Assembly: GCA_027943245.1 (NCBI GenBank)
Contig: JANDJZ010000301.1
Span: 1 to 55,816 of the forward strand
Source: Acanthamoeba sp. SK_2022b
Taxonomy: Eukaryota; Discosea; Longamoebia; Acanthamoebidae
Length of the DNA stretch: 55,816 nt
Direction of reading: 5' to 3'
Shown: positions 8,507 to 20,055 of the stretch, piece by piece
Layout: each line of letters opens with the position of its first letter
How positions within the stretch are numbered: position 1 is the stretch's first letter
The notes under the pieces: generated by a model
Told to the model about the DNA's origin: nothing
What the model saw: the letters and a program-made list of their open reading frames with translations, nothing else
Database searches by the model: none
Made by a program: the position numbers and the translations under genes

Positions 8507-8812
8507 TCAGCCGCGGCGGTGAATCAGGAAACGATAGACGAAACCCGGGAATGCCAGTGTCAGGAACAACGCCCCCGTGATGGCATAGAACTCCCAGCCC
8601 TGGGGTGCAATCTGCCCCACGCGGCGCTCCAGCAGCAGCGCCACGCCGCCGACGATGAAGTACAGCAGCACCATCTCCAGCAGGCACAGGGCCAGCGGCT
8701 TGCGCTGGGTGCGCAGCGGCCCCAGCTGCAGCCAGCGGGGGTTGAAGAAAGGCAAATTGGCTGCCACAAGGGCAGCCAATATCACGAGCCAGATCGAAGC
8801 GGTTTGCGACAA
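8507..8812 (-). CDS. DUF2818 family membrane protein
   Basis: The product has 101 residues and about three hydrophobic segments: an N-terminal ASIWLVILAALVAANLP, a middle LLEMVLLYFIVGGVALL and a C-terminal FYAITGALFLTLAFPGFVY. It matches the DUF2818 family found directly behind nuoN in betaproteobacteria. The start chosen is TTG 8812, preceded by GAGG at a good distance, giving the family-like beginning (M)SQTASIW. The upstream ATG at 8845 would add a non-family extension (MRARPCGEDIG). It probably belongs to the nuo transcript, 55 bases behind nuoN; function is unknown. Confidence 0.75.
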   Translation of the reverse strand: MSQTASIWLVILAALVAANLPFFNPRWLQLGPLRTQRKPLALCLLEMVLLYFIVGGVALLLERRVGQIAPQGWEFYAITGALFLTLAFPGFVYRFLIHRRG

Positions 8813-8867
8813 GCCGATGTCCTCACCGCAGGGCCTTGCGCGCAAGGCCCTGCACAGGGAAAGTGGA

Positions 8868-10361
8868 TCAGGAAGCCAGGGCGCGCACGACGGCGTCGGC
8901 GCACAGGGCCATCAGGCCGCCGGGCAGGATGCCCAGACCCAGCACCAGGGCGCCATTGAGGGTCAGCACCACGCGCACGTCCAGCGAAGCGGAAACGCTG
9001 GTGGCGGTGATGGGCTCATCGAAGTACATGACCTTGACGACGCGCAGGTAGTAGAAGGCGCCGATCAGCGACATGACCACGGCGAACACGGCCAGGGCGA
9101 TGTACAGGCTGTGGCCCGAAGCCACCAGCGCCTGCAGCACCGACAGCTTGGCGTAGAAGCCGACCAGGGGCGGAATGCCGGCCATGGAGAACAGGCAGAT
9201 CGCCATCACGCCGGCATACAGCGGGCTACGCTGGTTCAGGCCGGCAAAGTCGGCGACCTCTTCGCTCTCGAAGCCTTCGCGGGCCAGCAGCTGGATCACG
9301 CCGAAGGCCGCCAGCGTGGTCAGCACATAGGTCACCACGTAGAACATGGCCGAGCTGTAGGCGTTCTCGACGGTGGCCGGATCGACCTTGCCGTCGACCA
9401 CACCCGACATCAGGCCCAGCAGTACGAAGCCCATCTGCGAGATGGTCGAGTAGGCCAGCATGCGCTTGAGGTTGGTCTGCTGCAGGCCGGCCAGGTTGCC
9501 GACCAGCAGAGAGGCAATGGCAAGCACGGCCAGCATCTGCTGCCAGTCGATGGCCAGCGGCAGCAGGCCGTCCACCAGCAGGCGGATGACGATGGCGAAG
9601 GCCGCCAGCTTGGGCGCGCCACCGATCATGGTGGTGATGGCCGTGGGAGCGCCCTGGTACACGTCGGGGACCCACATGTGGAAGGGAACCACGCCCAGCT
9701 TGAAGGCCAGGCCGGAGACCACGAAGACCAGGCCGAACACCAGCACCTGGTGCTTGATTTCGCCCGAGTTGATGGCCTTGAACACCTGGCCGATGTCCAG
9801 CGAACCGGTCGCGCCGTAGAGCATGGACATGCCGTACAGCAGGAAGCCGCTGGCCATGGCGCCAAGCACGAAGTACTTCATCGCGGCCTCGACCGAAGCC
9901 GTGTGGTCGCGGCGCAGCGCCACCAGGGCGTAGCTGGACAGCGTCAGCAGCTCCAGGCCCAGGTAGATGACCAGGAAGTTGTTGCCCGAGATCATGATGA
10001 ACATGCCCAGCAGCGCGAGCATGGCCAGCGTGAACAGCTCGCCGCCGCGCAGCATGTCGCGGTCGGCGGCGTAGGGGCGGCCGTAGACCAGGGTGACCAT
10101 CATGGCCACGGTGGCGGAACACTTGAGCCAGTTGCCCATGGCGTCGGAGACGACCATGTTGCCCCAGCCATAGAACGTGTTGCCACTGGAGGCATACATG
10201 CCTTGCAGCACGGCCACCACGCCCAGGGTCAGCAGTGTCAGAACATAGGTGCCCGTGCGGCGCGGGCTTTTGACGCCCAGGTCCACCAGGGCGATCACGC
10301 AGGCCATGACCAGGAGAAGGATCTCCGGATAGATGGCCAGCCAGCTGATGTTGTCAATCAT
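8868..10361 (-). CDS. nuoN: NADH-quinone oxidoreductase subunit N
   Basis: The product has 497 residues and many membrane spans. It is one of the three antiporter-like subunits of the complex I membrane arm that carry out proton translocation. Family features include the [17 protein letters not shown] stretch with its conserved lysine/serine region and the [15 protein letters not shown] block. It is the last nuo gene, 24 bases behind nuoM. Length matches other bacterial NuoN proteins. Confidence 0.95.
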   Translation of the reverse strand: MIDNISWLAIYPEILLLVMACVIALVDLGVKSPRRTGTYVLTLLTLGVVAVLQGMYASSGNTFYGWGNMVVSDAMGNWLKCSATVAMMVTLVYGRPYAADRDMLRGGELFTLAMLALLGMFIMISGNNFLVIYLGLELLTLSSYALVALRRDHTASVEAAMKYFVLGAMASGFLLYGMSMLYGATGSLDIGQVFKAINSGEIKHQVLVFGLVFVVSGLAFKLGVVPFHMWVPDVYQGAPTAITTMIGGAPKLAAFAIVIRLLVDGLLPLAIDWQQMLAVLAIASLLVGNLAGLQQTNLKRMLAYSTISQMGFVLLGLMSGVVDGKVDPATVENAYSSAMFYVVTYVLTTLAAFGVIQLLAREGFESEEVADFAGLNQRSPLYAGVMAICLFSMAGIPPLVGFYAKLSVLQALVASGHSLYIALAVFAVVMSLIGAFYYLRVVKVMYFDEPITATSVSASLDVRVVLTLNGALVLGLGILPGGLMALCADAVVRALAS

Positions 10362-10385
10362 CTCGATTCTCTCGTTTCAGTCTGG

Positions 10386-11861
10386 TCACTGCAGCTTGCT
10401 CATGGCCACATGCTTGAGCAGCTCGGCCACGGACACATCCATCACGTCAGTGAAGGGCTTGGGATACAGGCCCATGTACAGCACGGCGATGGCCAGCAGA
10501 CCCAGCACCAGGAACTCGCGGTTGCCGATGTCGGTCAGGCCGCGCACATTGTCATTGGTGACAGGACCCAGGTAGACGCGCTTGTACATCCACAGCGTGT
10601 AGGCCGCGCCGAAGATCAGCGCCGTGGCAGCGCCCAGGCCGATCCAGAAGTTGTATTGCACGGCGCCCAGGATCACCATCCACTCGCCGACGAAGCCGGC
10701 CGTCGCGGGCAGGCCGCAGTTGGCCATGGCGAACAGCAGCGCGAAGGCCGCGAACTTGGGCATGGTGTTGACCACGCCGCCGTAGGAAGCGATTTCACGC
10801 GAGTGCACGCGGTCGTAGAGCACGCCGATGCACAGGAACATGGCGCCCGACACGAAGCCGTGGGCAATCATCTGCACGATGCCGCCAGCAATGCCCAGCG
10901 GATTGAAGATGAAGAAGCCCAGGGTCACGAAGCCCATGTGGGCCACGGACGAGTAGGCCACCAGCTTCTTCATGTCCTTTTGCACCAGGGCGACCACGCC
11001 CACGTAGATCACGGCGATCAGCGACAGGGCGATGACCAGCCAGGCCCACTTGTGCGAGGCATCGGGTGCGATGGGCATGGAAAAGCGCAGGAAACCGTAG
11101 GCGCCCAGCTTCAGCATGATGGCGGCCAGCACGGCGGAGCCGCCGGTGGGCGCTTCCACGTGCACGTCGGGCAGCCAGGTGTGGACCGGCCACATCGGCA
11201 CCTTCACGGCAAAGGCCGCGAAGAAGGCGAAGAAGATCAGCGTCTGGGCCGTCATGGACAGCGGCAGCTTGTGCCAGTCGAGGATCTCGAAGCTGCCACC
11301 CGACTGGGTGTACAGGTAGATCACGGCGACCAGGGTCAGCAGCGAACCCATCAGCGTGTACAGGAAGAACTTGAAGGCCGCATAGATGCGGTTGGGACCG
11401 CCCCAGATGCCGATGATCAGGTACATCGGGATCAGCGTGGCCTCGAAGAACACGTAGAAAAGCAGGCCGTCCAGCGCGCTGAACACGCCGACCATCAGGC
11501 CGGACAGGATCAGGAAGGCGCCCATGTACTGGTTCACGCGCTCGGTGATGTTCTCCCACGACGCGATCACGACGATCACGGTGATGAAGGCGGTCAGCGG
11601 CACGAACCAGAACGAGATGCCATCCACGCCCAAGTGGTAGTGGATGTTGAAGCGCTCGATCCACAGCGCCTTCTCCACGAACTGCATGGCAGCCGTGCTG
11701 TTGTCGAACTGCTGTATCAGCGGCAGCGTGACGGCCAGGCCTGCCAGCGCGCCGACCAGGGCCAGCCAGCGCACTGCCTTGACCTGATCCTCGCGGCCCA
11801 GGGCCAGCAGGAGGGCGCCGAAGGCGATCGGCACCCAGATTGAAAGACTCAACCAATGCAT
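10386..11861 (-). CDS. nuoM: NADH-quinone oxidoreductase subunit M
   Basis: The product has 491 residues and is very hydrophobic. It belongs to the antiporter-like subunits of complex I. Recognisable blocks are YHLGVDGISFWFVPLTAFI, the VHTWLPDVHVEAPTGGS channel motif, and KKLVAYSSVAHMGFVTLG. It is placed between nuoL and nuoN in the membrane arm and contributes one proton path. It follows nuoL by 16 bases. Confidence 0.95.
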   Translation of the reverse strand: MHWLSLSIWVPIAFGALLLALGREDQVKAVRWLALVGALAGLAVTLPLIQQFDNSTAAMQFVEKALWIERFNIHYHLGVDGISFWFVPLTAFITVIVVIASWENITERVNQYMGAFLILSGLMVGVFSALDGLLFYVFFEATLIPMYLIIGIWGGPNRIYAAFKFFLYTLMGSLLTLVAVIYLYTQSGGSFEILDWHKLPLSMTAQTLIFFAFFAAFAVKVPMWPVHTWLPDVHVEAPTGGSAVLAAIMLKLGAYGFLRFSMPIAPDASHKWAWLVIALSLIAVIYVGVVALVQKDMKKLVAYSSVAHMGFVTLGFFIFNPLGIAGGIVQMIAHGFVSGAMFLCIGVLYDRVHSREIASYGGVVNTMPKFAAFALLFAMANCGLPATAGFVGEWMVILGAVQYNFWIGLGAATALIFGAAYTLWMYKRVYLGPVTNDNVRGLTDIGNREFLVLGLLAIAVLYMGLYPKPFTDVMDVSVAELLKHVAMSKLQ

Positions 11862-11877
11862 TTTTGTTCTTCCCCTA

Positions 11878-13926
11878 CTACTTGTTGAGCCACACGAAAT
11901 ACGTCATGAGAGCGAACACGCCCAGCAGCATGACCAACGCGTAGTGATAGAGATAGCCCGACTGCAGCTTGCGCACCCACTGGCCGATGCGGCCGATGAG
12001 CTTCCACGAGCCGTTGACGATGCCGCCATCGATGATGGCCTGGTCGCCGACCTTCCAGAAGAAGCTGCCGAAGGCGCGTGCGCCGCGGGCGAAGATGTTC
12101 TCGTAGACCCAGTCCACGCCGTACTTGCCTTCCAGTGCCTGGTAGACACCGATCTTCTGCATGGACGACTTGATGGCGGCAGGCACTTCGGGCTTGACCA
12201 TGTAGAACAGGTAGGAGACGACGACGCCTGCCAGTGCAAGCCAGAACGGCGCGGCCGTGAAGCCGTGCAGCGCCATGGGCACCCAGCCGTGGATCTTCTC
12301 GGCCAGCTCGGCCATGGCGCCGTGCTTGCTGCCATCGACGTGGATCACGCCCTTGAAGAAATCACCGAACAGCATGGGCATCAGTGCCAGGGCACCGATC
12401 ACCACCGAGGGGATGGCCAGCAGCATCAGCGGGCCGGTCACGACCAGCGGCGACTCATGCGGCTTGGCATCGTGGCCATGGCCGTGGTGGTCGTCATGGG
12501 CGTGGTGGTCATCGTGGCCATGGTGGTGCGCATCGGGATTCTGGTCGTAGCGCTCCTTGCCGTGGAAGACGATGAAGTACAGGCGGAAGGAGTAGAAGGC
12601 CGTGATGAACACGCCGGCCAGCACCGCGAAGTTGGCGAAGCCAGCACCCGGCAGGTTGGTGGCGTGCACGGCCTCGATGATGGCGTCCTTCGAGTAGAAG
12701 CCCGAGAAGAACGGCGTGCCGATCAGCGCCAGGTTGCCCAGCAGGAACGTGATCCAGGTGATGGGCATGTACTTGCGCACGCCACCCATCCAGCGGATGT
12801 CCTGGTTGTGGTGCATGCCCATGATCACCGAGCCGGCGCCAAGGAACAGCAGGGCCTTGAAGAAGGCGTGGGTCATCAGGTGGAACACGGCCACCGAGTA
12901 GGCCGAGGCGCCCAGGGCCACGGTCATGTAGCCCAGCTGCGACAGCGTGGAGTACGCGATCACGCGCTTGATGTCGTTCTGGATGATGCCCAGCACGCCC
13001 ATGAACAGCGCCGTGATGGAGCCGATCACCAGGATGAAGCTCAGCGCGGTGTCCGACAGCTCGTACAGCGGCGACATGCGCGAGACCATGAAGATGCCGG
13101 CCGTCACCATGGTGGCGGCGTGGATCAGTGCCGAGATGGGGGTCGGGCCTTCCATCGAATCGGGCAGCCAGGCATGCAGCGGGAACTGGGCCGACTTGCC
13201 CATGGCGCCGATGAACAGGCAGATGGCCGTCACCGTCACCAGCAGCCAGCCGGTGCCCGGCAGCAGGGTGTTCTGGATCTCGGGCAGCTTGGCGAAGATC
13301 TCGCCATAGTTCATGGTGCCCGTGTAGGCAGCGATCAGGCCGATGCCCAGGATGAAGCCGAAGTCGCCCACGCGGTTGACCAGGAAGGCCTTCATGTTGG
13401 CGAAGATGGCCGAGGGCTTGTTGTAGTAGAAGCCGATCAGCAGATACGACACCAGGCCCACGGCTTCCCAGCCGAAGAACAGCTGCAGCAGGTTGTTGCT
13501 CATGACGAGCATCAACATGGAGAAGGTGAACAGCGAGATGTAGGAGAAGAAACGGTTGTAGCCGTCATCTTCCTGCATGTAGCCGATGGTGTAGATGTGC
13601 ACCATCAGCGACACGAAGGTCACCACGCACATCATCATGGCCGTGATGCTGTCGATCAGGAAACCGACTTCCATCTTCAGCCCACCGATTTCCATCCAGG
13701 TGTAGATGGACTGGTCGAAGCGCGCCCCGTCGAAGATCACGCTGTTGAAGGTGATGGCCGACAGGATGAAGGCGATCAGCACGCCCAAAATCGTGAGGGA
13801 ATGGCTGCCGCCGCGACCGATCTTGTTGCCGCCGAAGGCCGTGCCCCAGATACCCGCGAGCGCGGAACCCGCCAGCGGTGCCAGCGGCACCGCCAGGAGC
13901 ATGGATGCAGAGAGTGTTTGACTCAT
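11878..13926 (-). CDS. nuoL: NADH-quinone oxidoreductase subunit L, with a His/Asp-rich loop
   Basis: The product has 682 residues. It is the distal antiporter-like subunit of complex I with the long lateral helix at its C-terminus. Family blocks are visible: LLIGFYYNKPSAIFANMKAF, the FPLHAWLPDSMEGPTPISAL channel motif and KRVIAYSTLSQLGYM. Between membrane segments (residues about 461-492) lies a loop rich in His and Asp (DAHHHGHDDHHAHDDHHGHG), which adds length and could bind metal. It follows nuoK by 29 bases. Confidence 0.95.
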   Translation of the reverse strand: MSQTLSASMLLAVPLAPLAGSALAGIWGTAFGGNKIGRGGSHSLTILGVLIAFILSAITFNSVIFDGARFDQSIYTWMEIGGLKMEVGFLIDSITAMMMCVVTFVSLMVHIYTIGYMQEDDGYNRFFSYISLFTFSMLMLVMSNNLLQLFFGWEAVGLVSYLLIGFYYNKPSAIFANMKAFLVNRVGDFGFILGIGLIAAYTGTMNYGEIFAKLPEIQNTLLPGTGWLLVTVTAICLFIGAMGKSAQFPLHAWLPDSMEGPTPISALIHAATMVTAGIFMVSRMSPLYELSDTALSFILVIGSITALFMGVLGIIQNDIKRVIAYSTLSQLGYMTVALGASAYSVAVFHLMTHAFFKALLFLGAGSVIMGMHHNQDIRWMGGVRKYMPITWITFLLGNLALIGTPFFSGFYSKDAIIEAVHATNLPGAGFANFAVLAGVFITAFYSFRLYFIVFHGKERYDQNPDAHHHGHDDHHAHDDHHGHGHDAKPHESPLVVTGPLMLLAIPSVVIGALALMPMLFGDFFKGVIHVDGSKHGAMAELAEKIHGWVPMALHGFTAAPFWLALAGVVVSYLFYMVKPEVPAAIKSSMQKIGVYQALEGKYGVDWVYENIFARGARAFGSFFWKVGDQAIIDGGIVNGSWKLIGRIGQWVRKLQSGYLYHYALVMLLGVFALMTYFVWLNK

Positions 13927-13955
13927 TCTTAAGAACCTTGCAAGTTACGGCGGAC

Positions 13956-14264
13956 TCAACCCTTGAGGGAGTTGAGATCTTCCGCATTGATGCTGGTCTT
14001 GTTGCGGAACAGAAGCACCAGGATCGCCAGACCGATGGCCGACTCGGCCGCTGCCACTGTCAGGATGAAGAACACGAACACCTGTCCGTGCATGTCACCC
14101 AGATAGCTGGAGAAGGCCACGAAGTTCATGTTGACGGCCAGGAGCATCAGCTCGATGGCCATCAGCAGCACGATCAGGTTCTTGCGGTTCAGAAAAATGC
14201 CAACGACGGAGAGCGCGAACAGCATGGCGCCCAGCGTCAAGTAATGGCCCAAAGTCAGCGTCAT
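13956..14264 (-). CDS. nuoK: NADH-quinone oxidoreductase subunit K
   Basis: The product has 102 residues and three membrane spans, the normal size for NuoK (ND4L). The conserved membrane glutamates appear in the [18 protein letters not shown] block and in [12 protein letters not shown]. They form part of the proton route at the base of the membrane arm. Its start overlaps the nuoJ stop by 4 bases (ATGA), suggesting translational coupling. Confidence 0.95.
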   Translation of the reverse strand: MTLTLGHYLTLGAMLFALSVVGIFLNRKNLIVLLMAIELMLLAVNMNFVAFSSYLGDMHGQVFVFFILTVAAAESAIGLAILVLLFRNKTSINAEDLNSLKG

Positions 14265-14929
14265 GCTTTTGTCTCCACGGCGGGGGTTGCCTCGGCGGCC
14301 GGTGCCTGCGGCGCCTGGGTGACCGGCACCTTGACCAGCTCGAGGCGATCCTTTGCGCGCACGCGGATCTGCTGGGCCGGGTTCACTGCCTTGCTGTCCT
14401 TGCGCTTGCGCAGGGTCAGGGCGATGGCGGCGATCATCGCCACCAGCAGGATCACGGCAGCGATCTCGACGGGGTACAGGTATTCGGTGTACAGCAGCTT
14501 GCCCAGGGCCTGGGTGTTGGAGTACTGCACGGTCTGGCCGGCAGCGTTGACCGTGGCCGCAATGGCCTTGGGCTCCTCGACGCCGCTGAAGCCGCCCATC
14601 AGCACCATGCCCATTTCAAAGGCGATCAGTGCGCCGATCAGGGCAGCGAAGGGGAAATGCTTCCAGAAGCCCTGCCGCACGGCGTCGATGCGGATGTCCA
14701 GCATCATCACCACGAACAGGAACAGCACCATCACGGCGCCCAGGTAGACCAGCACCAGGGTCACGCCCAGGAACTCGGCCTTGAGCAAAAGCCAGATGCC
14801 GGCAGCCTGCGAGAAGGCCAGGATCAGGTTGAGCACGGCGTGCACGGGGTTGCGCGCCGTGACGACCCGGAAGGCTGCAAACAGCAGCACGACCGAGAAC
14901 AGATAGAAGAAACCAGTTTTGGCGTCCAT
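14261..14929 (-). CDS. nuoJ: NADH-quinone oxidoreductase subunit J
   Basis: The product has 222 residues with about five membrane spans (NuoJ/ND6 family). The N-terminal [20 protein letters not shown] block and the [19 protein letters not shown] segment are typical. A hydrophilic C-terminal tail rich in Ala, Pro and Glu follows the last helix and is not needed for the family fold. It overlaps nuoK by 4 bases and follows nuoI by 34 bases. Confidence 0.95.
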   Translation of the reverse strand: MDAKTGFFYLFSVVLLFAAFRVVTARNPVHAVLNLILAFSQAAGIWLLLKAEFLGVTLVLVYLGAVMVLFLFVVMMLDIRIDAVRQGFWKHFPFAALIGALIAFEMGMVLMGGFSGVEEPKAIAATVNAAGQTVQYSNTQALGKLLYTEYLYPVEIAAVILLVAMIAAIALTLRKRKDSKAVNPAQQIRVRAKDRLELVKVPVTQAPQAPAAEATPAVETKA

Positions 14930-14963
14930 GGATCGAATCTTTTCAAGTGATCAAGGAGCCGCT

Positions 14964-15473
14964 TCAGCGGTACTTGGCGTCCGCAGCCTTGGCGGCGGCA
15001 ATCTCGGGTTCGTAGCGATCGCCAACGGCCAGCAGCATGTCCTTGGTGAAGTACAGGTCGCCGCGCTTTTCTCCGTGGTATTCGAAGATATGCGTCTCGA
15101 CGATGGAATCCACCGGGCAGCTTTCCTCGCAGAAGCCGCAGAAGATGCACTTGGTCAGGTCGATGTCGTAGCGCGTGGTGCGGCGCGAGCCGTCGTCACG
15201 CACATCGGATTCGATGGTGATGGCCATGGCCGGGCAGACCGCTTCGCACAGCTTGCAGGCGATGCAGCGCTCTTCGCCGTTGTCATAACGGCGCAGGGCG
15301 TGCAGTCCGCGAAAACGCGGCGACAGAGGTGTCTTTTCTTCGGGGAACTGCACCGTGACCTTGCGGCGGAAGGTGTAGCGGCCAGTCAGGGCCATGCCCT
15401 TGGCCAGTTCCCAGAGCATGAAGCTCTTGAAGAAATCTTTGATCGAAAATGGGGTAGCAGCAACCGCAGACAT
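14964..15473 (-). CDS. nuoI: NADH-quinone oxidoreductase subunit I
   Basis: The product has 169 residues. It carries two 4Fe-4S clusters (N6a and N6b) that pass electrons from the peripheral arm toward the quinone site. The ligands are Cys70, 73, 76 and 80 ([12 protein letters not shown]) and Cys109, 112, 115 and 119 ([12 protein letters not shown]). The start at 15473 ([15 protein letters not shown]) is chosen; a longer frame upstream reads into nuoH and has no family support. It follows nuoH by 11 bases. Confidence 0.95.
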   Translation of the reverse strand: MSAVAATPFSIKDFFKSFMLWELAKGMALTGRYTFRRKVTVQFPEEKTPLSPRFRGLHALRRYDNGEERCIACKLCEAVCPAMAITIESDVRDDGSRRTTRYDIDLTKCIFCGFCEESCPVDSIVETHIFEYHGEKRGDLYFTKDMLLAVGDRYEPEIAAAKAADAKYR

Positions 15474-15484
15474 TCTTGCTCCGC

Positions 15485-16561
15485 TCAGTTCCAGATGTTC
15501 CAAGGCGAGTGCATCCAGCCACCCACGATGACCAGCCACACCAGGGTGACGGGAATGAAGATCTTCCAGCCCAGACGCATGATCTGGTCATAGCGAAAGC
15601 GCGGGAAGGTGGCACGGATCCAGATGAACATGGACACGACCAGGAAAGTCTTCGCCGCCAGCCAGATCCATCCGGGGATGAACGACAGGAAGTCGAACGG
15701 AGGCAGCCAGCCGCCCAGGAACATGATCACGGCCAGGATGGACACCAGCCACATGCTGGCGTACTCGGCCAGGAAGAAGATGGCAAAGCCCATGCCCGAG
15801 TACTCGACCATGTGGCCGGCCACGATTTCGGCTTCGCCTTCGACCACGTCGAAGGGGTGGCGGTTGGTCTCGGCCACGGCCGAGATCAGGTACACCACGA
15901 AGATCGGCAGCAGCGGCAGCCAGTTCCACGACAGGACGCTGGCACCCATGCTGGCGAACTGGCCCTGGCCCTGGCTCAGCACGATCTGCGTCAGATTCAT
16001 GCTGCCCGTGACCATGATCACCACCAGGAAGCAGAAGCCCAGCGCGATCTCGTAGCTGACCATCTGCGCCGAGGCGCGCAGCGCGCCCAGGAAGGCGTAC
16101 TTGGAGTTGGAGGCCCAGCCGGCAATGATCACGCCGTAGACTTCGATGGACGTGATGGCCATGATCAGCAGCAGGCCGGCGTTGACGTTGGCCAGCGCCA
16201 CTTCGGGGCCGAAGGGGATCGCCACCCATGCCGCCAGGGCGGGCATGATGGCCATCACGGGACCCACGTAGAACAGGCCCTTGGCGGCAGCCGTGGGCTG
16301 GATCAGTTCCTTGGTCAGCAGCTTCAGGCCATCGGCCAGGGGCTGCAGCAGGCCGAAGGGACCCACGCGGTTGGGACCCATGCGAACCTGCATGAAGCCC
16401 AGCAGCTTGCGCTCCCACAGCGTCAGGTAGGCCACGGCGCCCATCAGCGGGGCGACGATGGCGACGATGCCCAGCAGGATCCAGAGCACGGGCCAGGCCA
16501 CGTCGGTCCACCAGGGGGCGGCGATCAGGCCGGCACCGGCCGTCTTGAGTGCGTCAATCAT
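15485..16561 (-). CDS. nuoH: NADH-quinone oxidoreductase subunit H
   Basis: The product has 358 residues with about eight or nine membrane spans. NuoH (ND1) anchors the peripheral arm and forms much of the quinone chamber. Family blocks: [20 protein letters not shown] near residue 50, and the acidic loop [20 protein letters not shown] facing the quinone cavity. Its start overlaps the nuoG stop by 4 bases. Confidence 0.95.
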   Translation of the reverse strand: MIDALKTAGAGLIAAPWWTDVAWPVLWILLGIVAIVAPLMGAVAYLTLWERKLLGFMQVRMGPNRVGPFGLLQPLADGLKLLTKELIQPTAAAKGLFYVGPVMAIMPALAAWVAIPFGPEVALANVNAGLLLIMAITSIEVYGVIIAGWASNSKYAFLGALRASAQMVSYEIALGFCFLVVIMVTGSMNLTQIVLSQGQGQFASMGASVLSWNWLPLLPIFVVYLISAVAETNRHPFDVVEGEAEIVAGHMVEYSGMGFAIFFLAEYASMWLVSILAVIMFLGGWLPPFDFLSFIPGWIWLAAKTFLVVSMFIWIRATFPRFRYDQIMRLGWKIFIPVTLVWLVIVGGWMHSPWNIWN

Positions 16562-18681
16562 GCGGCGCCTCCCTCACGAGCCTGACGTGCATCTGCCGTC
16601 AGTTGCAGCGACGTCGCGCGGCGCACGATGCTGTCGAGCTGATAAATGCTGGCCACCACGGGCGCGGCATGGCCGGCGCCGTTGGCGATGGAATTCACGG
16701 CAGGCGCACCATTGCCCAGCAGGTTGGCCGGCACGCTGGTGGCGCCGGCGGTGGCGGCTGCGAGCACATCCTGCGACGTCTCGTAGTCCACGCCCTGCAC
16801 GCCCAGCAGGTTGGCCAGAACGCGCAGCACCTTCCAGCCCGGACGGGCTTCGGCCAGCGGCTTGACCACGGCATGGAAGCTTTGCAGGCGGCCTTCGGCG
16901 TTGACGAAGCTGCCCGAGGTTTCCGTGAACGGGGCGATGGGCAGCAGCACGTCGCTGAATTCCATGTTGGCCTTGAACGGGCTCAGGGTCACGACCATCT
17001 CGGCCTTGCCCAGTGCCTCTGCGGCGCGGGCGCCGGCAGCGGAGTCGAACACGGGTTCGTTGTTCAGCAGCAGCACGGCCTTGAGGCCGCCGGCCAGCAT
17101 CTGGCCTGCGTTCAGGCCCGAAGCGGCAGGCTGTGCGCCCACCCACTGCGCGCCCACCGTGTTGGCGGCTTCGGTCAGGTAGCCGACCGAGGCGCCGGTC
17201 TGCTCGGCAACCCAGTTGGCCAGCGACAGCAGGGTCGATGCCTGTGCGTGGTGCGCAGCGGCATTGCCCAGCAAGATGGCCTTGCGCTCGTCGCGCAGCA
17301 GCGCGGTGGCAATGGCCTGGGCCTCGGCATGCACGTCGGCGGCGGCCACGGGAGCGGCAACACCTTTTTCCTGCGCCACGGCGGCGGCCACATCGGCCAG
17401 CGCCTGGGCCCAGTCCGGGGCTGCCACGATGGACGCCGTCACCGGCATGGCCCAGTCGTAGACACGCTCATTGATGGCGAGCACGGTGCAGCCCTGCTTT
17501 GCCGCCTGGCGGATGCGCTGCGCGAACAGCGGATGGTCCTTGCGCAGGTTGGAGCCGAGCACCAGGACGCCTTGCAGCTTGGAAAGCGAGGCGATGGGCG
17601 TGCCCAGCCACTGCACGCCCTGGGCGGCGGTGAACTCGGCGTTGCGCAGGCGATGGTCGATGTTCTCGCTGCCCAGGCCGCGCACCAGCTTGCCTGCCAG
17701 GAACAGCTCTTCCAGCGTGCTGTGCGGGCTGACCAGCGCGCCGATGGCGGAGGCGCCATGGTCGTTCTTGATCTGGCGCAGGCCGTTGGCCACGTATTCG
17801 AGGGCCGTCTGCCAGTCGACTTCCTTCCACTCGCCGCCCTGCTTGAGCATGGGGCGGGTCAGGCGTTCGTCACTGTTCAGGGCTTCATAGGAGAAGCGGT
17901 CGCGGTCGGCGATCCAGCACTCGTTGACCTCTTCGTTCTCGAAGGGCACGACGCGCAGGACCTTGTGGTTCTTGACCTGGACGATGAGGTTGGCACCCGT
18001 GGAGTCATGGGGCGAGACCGACTTGCGGCGCGACAGCTCCCAGGTGCGGGCGCTGTAGCGGAAGGGCTTGCTGGTCAGCGCGCCCACGGGGCAGATGTCG
18101 ATCATGTTGCCCGACAGCTCGGAGTCCACCGTATCGCCCACCACCGTGGTGATCTCGGAGTGCTCGCCGCGGTTGATCATGCCCAGCTCCATCACGCCGG
18201 ACACTTCCTGTCCGAAGCGCACGCAGCGGGTGCAGTGTATGCAGCGGCTCATCTCCTGCATGGAGATCAGCGGGCCCACGTCCTTGTGGAAGACCACGCG
18301 CTTTTCTTCCTCGTAGCGCGAGGCGGAGCTGCCGTAGCCCACGGCCAGATCCTGCAGCTGGCATTCGCCGCCCTGGTCGCAGATCGGGCAGTCCAGCGGG
18401 TGATTGATGAGCAGGAACTCCATCACCGATTGCTGTGCCTTGATCGCCTTCTCGCTCTTGGTGCGCACGATCATGCCCTGCGTCACGGGCGTGGCGCAGG
18501 CGGGCATGGGCTTGGGGGCCTTTTCCACGTCCACCAGGCACATGCGGCAGTTGGCGGCGATGGAAAGTTTCTTGTGGTAGCAGAAATGCGGGATGTAGGT
18601 GCCTGCCTTCTCGGCTGCATGCATGACCATGCAGCCCTCGGCGACCTCCACCTTCTTTCCGTCCAGTTCAATTTCAACCAT
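16558..18681 (-). CDS. nuoG: NADH-quinone oxidoreductase subunit G
   Basis: The product has 707 residues. It is the large iron-sulfur subunit of the NADH dehydrogenase module. An N-terminal 2Fe-2S ferredoxin-like domain is followed by Cys-rich blocks [14 protein letters not shown] and [16 protein letters not shown], then by a molybdopterin-oxidoreductase-like domain that is catalytically inactive in complex I. The C-terminal third is Ala-rich and variable, as in other betaproteobacteria. It follows nuoF by 15 bases. Confidence 0.95.
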   Translation of the reverse strand: MVEIELDGKKVEVAEGCMVMHAAEKAGTYIPHFCYHKKLSIAANCRMCLVDVEKAPKPMPACATPVTQGMIVRTKSEKAIKAQQSVMEFLLINHPLDCPICDQGGECQLQDLAVGYGSSASRYEEEKRVVFHKDVGPLISMQEMSRCIHCTRCVRFGQEVSGVMELGMINRGEHSEITTVVGDTVDSELSGNMIDICPVGALTSKPFRYSARTWELSRRKSVSPHDSTGANLIVQVKNHKVLRVVPFENEEVNECWIADRDRFSYEALNSDERLTRPMLKQGGEWKEVDWQTALEYVANGLRQIKNDHGASAIGALVSPHSTLEELFLAGKLVRGLGSENIDHRLRNAEFTAAQGVQWLGTPIASLSKLQGVLVLGSNLRKDHPLFAQRIRQAAKQGCTVLAINERVYDWAMPVTASIVAAPDWAQALADVAAAVAQEKGVAAPVAAADVHAEAQAIATALLRDERKAILLGNAAAHHAQASTLLSLANWVAEQTGASVGYLTEAANTVGAQWVGAQPAASGLNAGQMLAGGLKAVLLLNNEPVFDSAAGARAAEALGKAEMVVTLSPFKANMEFSDVLLPIAPFTETSGSFVNAEGRLQSFHAVVKPLAEARPGWKVLRVLANLLGVQGVDYETSQDVLAAATAGATSVPANLLGNGAPAVNSIANGAGHAAPVVASIYQLDSIVRRATSLQLTADARQAREGGAA

Positions 18682-18696
18682 ATGCTTTTCTCGCGA

Positions 18697-20055
18697 TCAG
18701 GCGGCGTGGACCGTCTGCTTGGAAGCGTTCTGGATCTTCGCTTCAAACTCGTGGCGGAAGTGCTTGATCATGGCGCGCACCGGCATCGCTGCCGCATCGC
18801 CCAGCGCACAGATCGTGCGCCCCATGATGTTCACGGACACCGAGTCCAACAGCTCGATGTCTTCAGGACGGCCTTCGCCGTGCTCGATTCGGTTGACCAC
18901 GCGCCACAGCCAGCCCGTGCCTTCGCGGCAGGGAGTGCACTGGCCGCAGGACTCGTGCTGGTAGAAGTAGGACAGGCGCAGCAGGCTCTCGACCATGTCG
19001 CGCGAGTCGTCCATCACGATCACGGCGCCCGAGCCCAGCATGGAGCCGGCCTTGGCGATGGAGTCGTAGTCCATCGTGCATTCCATGATGATGTCGGCCG
19101 GCAGCACGGGCGAGGACGATCCGCCGGGGATCACGGCCTTGAGCTTGCGGCCCGTGCGCACGCCACCGGCCAGCTCCAGCAGCTTGCTGAAGGGCGTGCC
19201 CAGCGGCACTTCGTAGTTGCCGGGCAGGTTGACGTCGCCGCTGACCGAGAAGATCTTGGTACCGCCATTGTTGGGCTTGCCGCACTCCAGGTACGCAGCA
19301 CCGCCGTTGCGGATGATCCAGGGAACGGCCGCAAAGGTTTCGGTGTTGTTGATGGTGGTGGGCTTGCCGTACAGGCCGAAGCTGGCCGGGAACGGCGGCT
19401 TGAAGCGCGGCTGGCCCTTCTTGCCTTCCAGCGACTCCAGCAGCGCAGTCTCTTCGCCGCAGATATAGGCGCCGAAGCCATGGTGCGCGTGCAGCTGGAA
19501 GCTGAAGCTGCTGCCCATGATGTTGTCGCCCAGGTAGCCGGCAGCGCGGGCTTCCTCCAGCGCGGCCTCGAAGCGCTCATAGGCCTCGAAGATTTCGCCG
19601 TGGATGTAGTTGTAGCCCAGGGAGATGCCCATCGCGTAGGCCGCGATGATCATGCCCTCGATCACGATGTGGGGGTTGTGCACCAGGATGTCCCGGTCCT
19701 TGCAGGTGCCCGGCTCGCCTTCGTCCGAGTTGCACACCAGGTGCTTCTGGCCCGGGAACTGGCGGGGCATGAAGCTCCACTTCAGGCCCGTGGGGAAACC
19801 TGCACCGCCGCGGCCGCGCAGTCCCGACTCCTTGACGGTGGCGATCACCTGGTCCTGCGTCAGGCCTTCGCTGCCGTCCTTGCCCAGGATCTTGCGCAGC
19901 GCCTGGTAGCCGCCGCGTGCCTCGTAGTCCTTGATGGACCAGTTGGCGCCGGTCAGATCGGCATAGATCTGGGGATTGATGTGGCGGTCGTGGAAGCAGG
20001 TCTCGCTGCCCGAGGCGGCAAACCTGGCCAGGACCGATTGTGCGGCGGCGTTCAT
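18697..20055 (-). CDS. nuoF: NADH-quinone oxidoreductase subunit F
   Basis: The product has 452 residues. It binds NADH and FMN and holds cluster N3. The glycine-rich FMN/NADH loop is at residues 81-90 ([10 protein letters not shown]), and the 4Fe-4S ligands are in [11 protein letters not shown] near residue 370. The start at 20055 overlaps the nuoE stop by 4 bases (ATGA). The frame stays open upstream to 20559, but that part reads through nuoE out of frame and is not coding. Confidence 0.96.
   Translation of the reverse strand: MNAAAQSVLARFAASGSETCFHDRHINPQIYADLTGANWSIKDYEARGGYQALRKILGKDGSEGLTQDQVIATVKESGLRGRGGAGFPTGLKWSFMPRQFPGQKHLVCNSDEGEPGTCKDRDILVHNPHIVIEGMIIAAYAMGISLGYNYIHGEIFEAYERFEAALEEARAAGYLGDNIMGSSFSFQLHAHHGFGAYICGEETALLESLEGKKGQPRFKPPFPASFGLYGKPTTINNTETFAAVPWIIRNGGAAYLECGKPNNGGTKIFSVSGDVNLPGNYEVPLGTPFSKLLELAGGVRTGRKLKAVIPGGSSSPVLPADIIMECTMDYDSIAKAGSMLGSGAVIVMDDSRDMVESLLRLSYFYQHESCGQCTPCREGTGWLWRVVNRIEHGEGRPEDIELLDSVSVNIMGRTICALGDAAAMPVRAMIKHFRHEFEAKIQNASKQTVHAA

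Noticed and set aside
8655..11843. Plus-strand open frame of 1062 codons opposite nuoN-nuoM
   Set aside because: The His/Gln/Asp/Gly-rich translation is the mirror of the membrane protein genes. No family features are present.
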